Of a DNA stretch of 23,199 nt, positions 15,158 to 20,820 are shown one piece after another. How positions within the stretch are numbered: the first letter of the stretch is position 1; the number at the start of each line of letters is the position of its first letter. Under the pieces are notes generated by a model. The model saw only the letters and a program-made list of their open reading frames with translations, did not search any database and was not told the origin of the DNA. Source of the stretch: a virus; the IMG/VR virus record IMGVR_UViG_3300005841_000083, positions 1 through 23,199 of that record; one strand, 5' to 3'. The position numbers and the translations under genes are program-made.

Positions 15158-16617
15158 AGCAGCTCCCGAAGTAGGGCTTTGACCACGGACGAATAGTTAC
15201 GACTGGATTTCTTTGGAGGATCCACTGGGATGGGTGTCTTCTCAGACACTCCAGGTGAGGCGCGCGTCGCTATCGCGTATTCCTCTCCGAATACCTGATC
15301 ATCACGCATAACAGGTCCTATCTTCTTCTTGCGCTTCCTGACGACGCCAGGAGCTGATCCGTCTATTGCCGGTGGCGGGGGTGTTGGAGTCGATCCTCCG
15401 GTAGCGCTACTACTATCGGATAGGCCGAGCTCATCCAACGCGGTAGCCGAGAGGATAATAGTTGCCGAGGCTGTATCGCCAAGACCGAGCGCGTCCGACG
15501 CACTGGCGCCAGACTGCGTTGCGGTAACGCTATCAGCAAGGGCGAGCGAATCCGACCCGCTCGTCTTCGCCTGCAAGATCGCGGAGCCGGCATCCGTCAG
15601 TGCCAACGAGTCAGCGCCCGTGGCTTTCGCCAACAGAATGCTCGTTGTGCTATCGCTCAATGCGAGCGAGTCACTTCCCGATGCCGGCAGAGTGGACGTG
15701 CGGGTTGCGCTGTCACTTAGCCCCAGCGAATCAGATGCCGAGTTCGCAAAGATACTGCCACCAGCGCCTGTATCGGACAGCGCCAGAGAGTCTGATCCGC
15801 TTGCCAGGAGCGTCGCTTTATTCGACGCTGAATCAGCCAGCCCCAGGGAATCTGATCCGGTGGCCTTCGCCGCCAGCGTATTGGTCGCTGAGTCTGCGAG
15901 CCCCAGGGAATCACTACCCGATACGTTGAAAGTACTGCCGCCTGCAGCCAAGATCTCATACACCACATACGCCCACTGGGGCGTACCGGGTGAATGGAAG
16001 TTCAGTGTCTGGGCTCCGGCCGCTCCCGAGTTGCTGGATTTGTAGGCCCTGCCACCGCTCGTCTGTCCGGTCTGCGTATAGCCGTTTATCGTATCAGTAC
16101 TGGTCGGCGTGCCGGCTGCAGCCCAGTCGCACGCGACACCCGCTACTCGAGAGCCCGTGGCTGTCGTTGTCAGTGATGCGCTGAGATTCGCAGTGGTGCT
16201 GGTACCGCTATTGGTTGCCGCGCCGGCTTGGCTTGTTGCAGCACCAGTCCAGACATCAACCCACCCTGCGGCATCGTTTGGGATAGATCCTGCAGTGGAC
16301 CCTGTGTTGGTGACACTGATCGTTACGGTAGTCGCGACACTGGAATTGACGAAGGCGCGCCAGACGGCGGATGACCCGCCGCTAGCATTGGCTTTACTAA
16401 GGACGATAGCCCAGGTCCCTAGACCACCGCCTGTGTTGGTGGGATTCCCGAAGGTGGGAGTCGCCCCGGCTGTGCTGTTGACGCACGCACTGCAATAGAC
16501 CCACGCGCCAGCCGGCGGGGTAAACGAGGCCGATGTCCCTGATTCTGTCCCACCTGCAGCGGTTGTACTACTGAGATTGAACCGGGCTGGACTAGACGCA
16601 TCGGGGGCAATCGCCAT
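15154..16617 (-). CDS. Repeat-containing putative virion surface protein
   Basis: A 487-residue protein, ATG at 16617 overlapping the previous TAA (TAATG). Residues 1 to about 228 form a Thr/Ser/Gly/Ala-rich beta domain (TSASFTPPAGAWVYCSACVN, GWVDVWTG, GTPQWAYVVYEIL), like the jelly-roll-type domains seen in phage structural proteins. Residues about 234-409 hold nine ~20-residue repeats built on GSDSLGLADSA. A Pro-rich linker follows (PTPPPPA), then a basic KRKKK cluster and a C-terminal tail of about 60 residues (GPVMRDDQVFGEEYAIATRA, ending SSVVKALLRELL). An elongated virion decoration or host-contact protein is my inference, with the C-terminal tail as a possible attachment point. I do not recognise the complete protein. 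Alternatively it is a non-structural accessory protein. Confidence 0.72.
   Translation of the reverse strand: MAIAPDASSPARFNLSSTTAAGGTESGTSASFTPPAGAWVYCSACVNSTAGATPTFGNPTNTGGGLGTWAIVLSKANASGGSSAVWRAFVNSSVATTVTISVTNTGSTAGSIPNDAAGWVDVWTGAATSQAGAATNSGTSTTANLSASLTTTATGSRVAGVACDWAAAGTPTSTDTINGYTQTGQTSGGRAYKSSNSGAAGAQTLNFHSPGTPQWAYVVYEILAAGGSTFNVSGSDSLGLADSATNTLAAKATGSDSLGLADSASNKATLLASGSDSLALSDTGAGGSIFANSASDSLGLSDSATRTSTLPASGSDSLALSDSTTSILLAKATGADSLALTDAGSAILQAKTSGSDSLALADSVTATQSGASASDALGLGDTASATIILSATALDELGLSDSSSATGGSTPTPPPPAIDGSAPGVVRKRKKKIGPVMRDDQVFGEEYAIATRASPGVSEKTPIPVDPPKKSSRNYSSVVKALLRELL
15391..15918 (-). repeat. Nine degenerate ~60-bp in-frame tandem repeats
   Basis: The repeats code for units of 19-21 residues, each opening (G/A)SDSL(G/A)L(A/S)DS and followed by a variable Thr/Ala/Ser stretch. 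The first two units are most alike at DNA level (shared CCCAGGGAATC on the plus strand). The last units are degenerate (SDALGLGDTAS, LDELGLSDSSS). The period is kept at about 60 bases. Asp at alternating fixed positions could bind calcium, but that is speculation. Confidence 0.85.
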
Positions 16618-16985
16618 TAGCTCACCGTGACAGAGGCTCCTGTCTTGATGTCAGCGCCCAGGGTGATCGTTCCCTTGAACTGCCGACCTGTCGTATCAGG
16701 TAGCTCTCCCGTGACATTCATCGTGGCGACTTCATGGCCTTTGACACTATGGATGCCTCCTGTGTCATCTCCTGCCGCCCATACCTGGAAGACGCCAGCC
16801 ACACTGACTTGGAATTCGTAGGAGATCGTGTCCTCGCTATCGGGCCAGATCGTTGTATCTGCAGAGGTACAACGGAGAATATCGATCTCCATCGAGGTCA
16901 ATCCGTCTGGGATGTCCGTCTCAGGTATGGTGTAGGTCCCGGCTGAATAGGTGTCGGTGGGTAGCACGGTATCGGTGGTGCTCAT
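16617..16985 (-). CDS. Beta-rich hypothetical protein in portal-scaffold block
   Basis: A 122-residue protein, ATG at 16985 sharing ATGA with the stop of the 33-residue gene. It is acidic and Thr-rich, with alternating strand patterns (DTISYEFQVSVAGVFQVWAAG, EVATMNVTGELPDTTGRQFK, GTITLGADIKTGASVTVS), suggesting an immunoglobulin-like or similar beta sandwich. I do not recognise the family. It is translationally linked to the repeat protein downstream (TAATG), so the two may act together on the virion. Confidence 0.72.
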   Translation of the reverse strand: MSTTDTVLPTDTYSAGTYTIPETDIPDGLTSMEIDILRCTSADTTIWPDSEDTISYEFQVSVAGVFQVWAAGDDTGGIHSVKGHEVATMNVTGELPDTTGRQFKGTITLGADIKTGASVTVS

Positions 16986-17083
16986 CGTTTGAACGCCTTG
17001 TGAAAGGCGCGCCTGAGCCGCAGCGCAAAGAGCCGTTGCTCAAGCTTGAGGATTTCCCTCTCTATTTCCTTCTCTACGTCCAT
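16982..17083 (-). CDS. 33-residue basic/amphipathic small gene
   Basis: ATG at 17083 follows AAGGAG with a short ACGAG spacer, one of the best ribosome binding sites in the window, and the TGA stop shares ATGA with the next gene. The product begins MDVEKEIEREILKLEQRLFA and ends LRLRRAFHKAFKR: an acidic first half and strongly basic second half forming a single amphipathic helix. It fills what would otherwise be a 107-base gap between two genes. It is too short for family recognition. Possible roles are a small assembly factor, a membrane- or nucleic-acid-binding peptide, or a leader for coupling translation of the next gene. Confidence 0.65.
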   Translation of the reverse strand: MDVEKEIEREILKLEQRLFALRLRRAFHKAFKR

Positions 17084-17092
17084 CTCGTCTCC

Positions 17093-17650
17093 TTATCCCG
17101 TCATGGTGTAGGTCACATTCAACGTGTCGCCACTCGCAACCGAGCGGGTCGCGCCGAAGCTCACAGCCGACAGAAGTGTGCCGCTTGTTCCGCCCTTGGT
17201 GGAGTTGGTCGCCATGAACACGCCGTTGATCGTGGCCGTGGCATTGATGCTGAACGCTGCCGGCGAGGCCGAATTGTCGATCGAGCCGGCTGAGGCTGTT
17301 CCCCAAGTCGGGGCAATTCGTGTCGAGTTCGAATAGGCGGTGGACTCCAGCCAGCCGGAATGGCTTGCCATCGTGTCGCCGGCTGCGATTGCACTGAAGC
17401 TCGCGTTGTCGATCAGGCCCAGGAAGTTGGCCGCCGTGTAGGCGGATCCCTTGAGCCAGTTGGTCAAGGCATCGTTCTTGCCTGTGGTGACAACCGTGTT
17501 GTCTCGGTCCTCGGTCCACTTCACCTGACCATCGGGACCGATGCACTCGATGTGAAAGCGTCCCTGAAGCCGTAGACGGTCCTGCGCAGTAGGCCGTGCA
17601 ATAAGTCCTGCGCTCGCGCTGTCCTGGACACTGACGGAGTCGTTGATCAT
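17093..17650 (-). CDS. Putative virion protein, beta-rich, with DSxSxxDSA N-terminus
   Basis: A 185-residue protein, ATG at 17650 sharing ATGA with the stop of the coiled-coil gene. After a short N-terminus (NDSVSVQDSASAG) comes GRFHIECIGPDGQVKWTED, DNTVVTTGKNDALTNWLKGS, NFLGLIDNASFSAIAAGDTM, SHSGWLE and further Ser/Thr/Ala-rich strands. I recognise this arrangement from uncharacterised phage proteins annotated only as structural or hypothetical. The N-terminal motif resembles one unit of the DSLxLxDSA repeats in the protein at 15154-16617, which suggests a shared binding feature or exchange between the two genes. Function unknown; a virion role is inferred from position. Confidence 0.75.
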   Translation of the reverse strand: MINDSVSVQDSASAGLIARPTAQDRLRLQGRFHIECIGPDGQVKWTEDRDNTVVTTGKNDALTNWLKGSAYTAANFLGLIDNASFSAIAAGDTMASHSGWLESTAYSNSTRIAPTWGTASAGSIDNSASPAAFSINATATINGVFMATNSTKGGTSGTLLSAVSFGATRSVASGDTLNVTYTMTG

Positions 17651-18069
17651 TTGCGCTCTCTCGATTCTGTGATGGTCACGGATGCCTGACCATCGGGTAG
17701 GTCCACAACGGCAGTACGCGTCTTCGGCGTGCGCATCGTGGTAACGAATTCATCGAAAGCTTTGGCCAACTTCTCGTTGGACTTGCGGAGCGCTTTCATC
17801 TCCGTTGCAACACTGCGCAGGATCTGAGAGACCTCACCATCGCGGGCGGCGTCGCGCTCAGTGGCTGCGGTTGCATGCTGGATGGCGGCAGTGAGTGGCT
17901 CTAGAGCGCCCTGGACTGCATGGAGAGTCGCCACCATGGCGACAGCATCTTGCATCGGGTCTTTTTCTTTCTTCGGCTCATCCATCTCGCTGAAGCGATC
18001 ATGGACGTCCATCCGCAACTCTTCGATGAGTCGGCGCAGCTCGGCGGTTTGATTGAGGTCACCGGCCAT
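17647..18069 (-). CDS. Coiled-coil protein of unknown function
   Basis: A 140-residue, charged, helical protein, ATG at 18069 overlapping the preceding TAA by one base. Residues 8-30 (ELRRLIEELRMDVHDRFSEM) and about 75-112 (ILRSVATEMKALRKSNEKLAKAF) have heptad-like patterns suggesting coiled coils. The last ~25 residues turn to beta/basic (KTRTAVVDLPDGQASVTI). No family recognised. It sits between the Cys-rich gene and the beta-rich gene of the accessory block; both junctions suggest coupled translation. A small oligomeric assembly factor is conceivable. Confidence 0.72.
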   Translation of the reverse strand: MAGDLNQTAELRRLIEELRMDVHDRFSEMDEPKKEKDPMQDAVAMVATLHAVQGALEPLTAAIQHATAATERDAARDGEVSQILRSVATEMKALRKSNEKLAKAFDEFVTTMRTPKTRTAVVDLPDGQASVTITESRERK

Positions 18070-18731
18070 TAGGCTCTCCGCTTGCGGCGCATGTATTCGG
18101 ACATCGACGACTCCTCTGGCTCTTCCGAATCATCTTTGTCGTCCATGTCATCATCGTCGTCGTCTTCGTCTTCGTCGTAATCGTCCTCGATCGTCGGCGT
18201 ACTGTTGATGGCGCAGCAGGTCGTGGGTGTGGTCGTGAAGTACATCGCTCCACACCACTCCCCCCGCCGTAGGCTGTCCTCCCACTTGCTGGTTTCCCTC
18301 CAACCACACCGCTGCTTCTGCTTGCTGCCGCAGCCAAATCCCTCACCGTTCTTGGCGGTACCGAACAGCGCAGCCTCTTTGGTCGTGCGCTTCATGCGAA
18401 CTTCCCAGTCCCCGGCTCGCTTGCCTTCGTAGTGACGGCAACTGCTCGCCTTAGGGTTGATGTCACCATCAGGACCAGGAACGATGTCCTCGATCACCTC
18501 GCAGTCGTTTTCTCCAGCGAGGTATTGATTGCAGTCCTGACAGACGTTGTTGCCCTTCGGGTCGTAGGTATGACCATCTCCACACCCGTGCTCGTCGGCC
18601 AACTGGAACTGATTCGCCGCCCGTTGGCGGTTGTGATCCATCACCGTTTCGAGGTCAGGCGAGTTCTTGTCCGGCTGGATGTACTTGCCGTCCCTCCCTC
18701 GCTTGAAGAACTTGATCTCGCGCTCGATCAT
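18069..18731 (-). CDS. Cys-rich protein with acidic tail, next to portal
   Basis: A 220-residue protein, ATG at 18731 sharing ATGA with the portal stop. It has ten cysteines (about residues 50, 64, 67, 77, 98, 134, 142, 160, 172, 173), including CQDC, and conserved-looking blocks SSCRHYEG, AKNGEGFGCGS and RRGEWCGAMYF. The spacing suggests a metal-binding or disulfide-bonded fold. Residues about 182-207 are nearly all Asp/Glu, followed by a basic RRKRRA end. I do not recognise the family with certainty. The acidic run might mimic DNA or bind a basic partner. Being coupled to the portal gene suggests a role in portal or head assembly, but this is inference. Confidence 0.75.
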   Translation of the reverse strand: MIEREIKFFKRGRDGKYIQPDKNSPDLETVMDHNRQRAANQFQLADEHGCGDGHTYDPKGNNVCQDCNQYLAGENDCEVIEDIVPGPDGDINPKASSCRHYEGKRAGDWEVRMKRTTKEAALFGTAKNGEGFGCGSKQKQRCGWRETSKWEDSLRRGEWCGAMYFTTTPTTCCAINSTPTIEDDYDEDEDDDDDDMDDKDDSEEPEESSMSEYMRRKRRA

Positions 18732-20374
18732 TGCGGCGGCTGCTCTTCAGGGTTCATCGCCTGATGCGCCTTAGCGAGGTTGAGCACGGCTTGCGAGGCG
18801 CCCGGGGCTGTCTGCGCAATGCTGTTGGCTTCAGCCTGCTGCTGCTTCTGCTGGCGTTTGGCGGCCAGCTTGTCGGGGTCGAGGATGAGGTTGACCGGGA
18901 ATCCAGAAGCCTCCAGGAATTCACGTCCCGTCTCGTCCTCGTCGACCAGGTCCAACATGCCAGGCATGATGCTGGCCATCGATCCCAGCCCTTGCACGGA
19001 TGTCATGATGGTCTGCGCCTCTTCGGCGCGCATGAGCTTCGCGAGTGGCGAGGTGTACTCGGTCTTGATCTTCTCGTGATTGGCCGATTCAGCAAGCTGC
19101 TTCGGCATCGGCGGCAACATCCCGGCTTTCTCCAGGATGTCGATCTCGCGGATGATCTGTGGGCCCAGGAACTCAGACTGCTGCCGGCCCATGGCGGGCG
19201 TAATGAGGATTCCCTTCTCCTGGGCGCGAATCAGGGCTTCCGTGGCCGTCATGCCCGGGTTCTGTGCCAGGATCTGCATCACGGAGGTCAGGAACGGATC
19301 GTGGATCGCCTGCGCCTCGAGCTCCATCATCTCCTTGCTGATCTCCCAATTGCTCTTGATCTCGAGCGGCTGGACCAGCGGGACTCCATCAGCGCTCAAC
19401 ATGCCGTAGTTGAGCGCACCGGCCCGGAGGTTGAACGGTGTGAGCGCTCCCTCGTCGGCGAGCAATAGCGGCGGGTCCACGGCCTTCTGTCCGGCCCGTA
19501 GCGCCGTCTTCTTCTGCTCGTTGAGGGTTCGTATGGCAGGCAGTGCAACGGCAGCCGGTGAGCGTCCGTAATGCTCACGAGGGGCCATGCGATACCGGCC
19601 CACCGCGTACGGGAATGTCCGATAGCCACCGTGGGCCAGTACCTTCTTCTCGTCAGGCCAGATGTACCACGAGGCATATGGCATGCCCTTCGGGCCCATC
19701 GCTCCTGCAACACGCTCCTCGTTGGGGCGCACGCAGTGGAGAATTTGGAACTCGTGAAAAGGGTTTTTCTCGTGAGCTTCCTTGATGGAATCAGGAATCT
19801 TCCAGCCCTGCGTCTTGGCCATCTGCATGCACTGATGGGCCGTGAACGGGAACTTGCGGTAGAGCTGGTCCACCATCCCGGCTGCATCCAGTGCCCATAC
19901 GATCTCGTTGAGAGGGATCGATCGGTAGATGAGATTCTGTCCCACCGCCTCGTCGATCAGCATCGCGGTGTTGCCGAAGGCCCCGAGCTGCAGGTAGCAC
20001 TCGTCGACCTGGCTGGTGTAATTGGCGCGGGGTCGATAGCGGGCGGTAAAGAGAGCTTTGCGGACCAGACTGCAGTACTGGGTAACCTCTTCGTCGTCCT
20101 TCAGTGCTTCATCGGCTGGTACGATGTCGTGCCACATCTGGGTGCGTGGCGTGAGCAGCGACTCCATGATAGCCGCGAATCGCTCGCAGTCCGTGATCGC
20201 TGTGGCATCGAATATCCGCGTGGTGCGGATGATGCCTTCCTCGAAGTAGCCGATAAAGTTGTCCCACGCGGGCAACACATACTGGGCGATCGTATTCCAC
20301 AGCATGCGGAAGTTGGCCTGGTTGCTGTGGAGTCGCTCCCAGTGCCCTATCAGCGTGCGGACGTCGTCACTCAT
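18728..20374 (-). CDS. Portal (head-to-tail connecting) protein
   Basis: From ATG 20374 the protein has 548 residues. This start is preferred because GAGGCT lies about eight bases upstream; an in-frame TTG at 20410 would add 12 residues but lies inside the recurrent element and has no ribosome binding site. The N-terminus (LIGHWERLHSNQANFRMLWN, IAQYVLPAW, then FDATAITDCERFAAIMESLL and LTPRTQMWHDI) and RPNEERVAGAMGPKGMPYAS are typical of the head-to-tail connecting portal family (PF12236) of podoviruses. The C-terminus is Gln/Ala-rich. It forms the dodecameric ring at one capsid vertex through which DNA enters and leaves. Placement after terminase is standard. It ends in an ATGA overlap with the Cys-rich gene. 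Confidence 0.92.
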   Translation of the reverse strand: MSDDVRTLIGHWERLHSNQANFRMLWNTIAQYVLPAWDNFIGYFEEGIIRTTRIFDATAITDCERFAAIMESLLTPRTQMWHDIVPADEALKDDEEVTQYCSLVRKALFTARYRPRANYTSQVDECYLQLGAFGNTAMLIDEAVGQNLIYRSIPLNEIVWALDAAGMVDQLYRKFPFTAHQCMQMAKTQGWKIPDSIKEAHEKNPFHEFQILHCVRPNEERVAGAMGPKGMPYASWYIWPDEKKVLAHGGYRTFPYAVGRYRMAPREHYGRSPAAVALPAIRTLNEQKKTALRAGQKAVDPPLLLADEGALTPFNLRAGALNYGMLSADGVPLVQPLEIKSNWEISKEMMELEAQAIHDPFLTSVMQILAQNPGMTATEALIRAQEKGILITPAMGRQQSEFLGPQIIREIDILEKAGMLPPMPKQLAESANHEKIKTEYTSPLAKLMRAEEAQTIMTSVQGLGSMASIMPGMLDLVDEDETGREFLEASGFPVNLILDPDKLAAKRQQKQQQAEANSIAQTAPGASQAVLNLAKAHQAMNPEEQPPQ

Positions 20375-20378
20375 CCCG

Positions 20379-20397
20379 GCAGCCTCGTGAAGGCTGC
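20379..20397 (-). promoter_or_regulatory. Hairpin covering the portal ribosome binding site
   Basis: The coding strand carries GCAGCC, a seven-base loop TTCACGA and GGCTGC, a GC-rich 6-bp inverted repeat. The portal Shine-Dalgarno GAGGCT (20381-20386) lies in the loop and right arm, so pairing could limit ribosome access. No T run follows, so an intrinsic terminator is unlikely. Pairing was judged by eye. Confidence 0.45.
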
Positions 20398-20399
20398 GC

Positions 20400-20418
20400 G
20401 CAGAAATCAACTAGCTAC
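20400..20418 (-). promoter_or_regulatory. Recurrent intergenic element, copy A
   Basis: The coding strand reads GTAGCTAGTTGATTTCTGC, starting in the TAG stop of the small upstream gene and filling part of the gap before the portal gene. It shares TAGCTAGTTG with copy D and TTGATTTCTGC with copy B. It is the upstream-most copy in the window. Function unknown. Confidence 0.5.
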
Positions 20419-20618
20419 GCCATGTCCCTAGGATCAGTATCGAGTCCGCGGGCGTAACGGAAAGCCTTGGCCTTACGCACCAGCCTGAAGTACCGCCGGG
20501 TTCGCATGATCCGATCGGTCAGGCCCTCTGGGTTGGCGTTGATCTCGTCCCGAGTGCGCTCGTCAGCCGGGTGGGTCGGCTCGACTTTATCGGGTGGGTT
20601 GAGGGGAAAGTCAGTCAC
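20415..20618 (-). CDS. Small charged hypothetical protein before portal
   Basis: From GTG 20618, which shares GTGA with the stop of the membrane-protein gene, the product has 67 residues: VTDFPLNPPDKVEPTHPADE, then a helix GLTDRIMRTRRYFRLVRKAK and a basic end. A second in-frame GTG at 20651 would add 11 residues and a 37-base overlap; neither start has a good ribosome binding site, so I chose the coupled one. The protein is Pro- and Asp-rich at the N-terminus and strongly basic in the C-terminal half. Family not recognised. Its stop codon is inside copy A of the recurrent element. Confidence 0.65.
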   Translation of the reverse strand: MTDFPLNPPDKVEPTHPADERTRDEINANPEGLTDRIMRTRRYFRLVRKAKAFRYARGLDTDPRDMA

Positions 20619-20818
20619 TGCGGGATAGTCGTCTGGAACCGCTGCTCGCACATCCCAATGGCATTTTGACTGGTAGCGTTGAGCTCATGAGATGCGCGCA
20701 CTTCGCAATCGAACTCAGCCTTTTGCCGGTCGAGTGCTAATTGCTTCCATTGCACCCATACCAGCATGACCACCAGCGCCAGCCCTACCGCAATCATCGC
20801 AATCCGGATACGTTCCAT
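20615..20818 (-). CDS. Small single-pass membrane protein
   Basis: A 67-residue protein from ATG 20818, two bases after the terminase stop. It has a positively charged start (MERIR), one transmembrane helix (about residues 7-22, AMIAVGLALVVMLVWV), then a hydrophilic domain of about 45 residues with cysteines at 38 and 57. The layout predicts an N-in, C-out inner-membrane protein. Small phage membrane proteins of this kind are often lysis accessories (holin- or spanin-like), but no lysozyme gene is adjacent and I cannot assign one. The reading frame stays open upstream inside the terminase gene, but that upstream part is a shadow. Confidence 0.66.
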   Translation of the reverse strand: MERIRIAMIAVGLALVVMLVWVQWKQLALDRQKAEFDCEVRASHELNATSQNAIGMCEQRFQTTIPQ

Positions 20819-20820
20819 AC

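Noticed and set aside
20375-20410. TTG start of the portal at 20410
   Set aside because: The codon lies inside the recurrent element and lacks a ribosome binding site; the ATG at 20374 has GAGGCT at proper spacing and begins with the family-like N-terminus.
7748-20418. Recurrent elements as ordinary sigma-70 promoters or intrinsic terminators
   Set aside because: TTGATT, TTGCTT or TTGCAT could pass as -35 boxes, but no common -10 box follows at 16-18 bases, and no hairpin plus T run is shared by the four copies.
19571-20431. Long plus-strand open frame (286 codons) opposite the portal gene
   Set aside because: Antisense to the portal, composition typical of a shadow frame, no ribosome binding site or neighbour on that strand.
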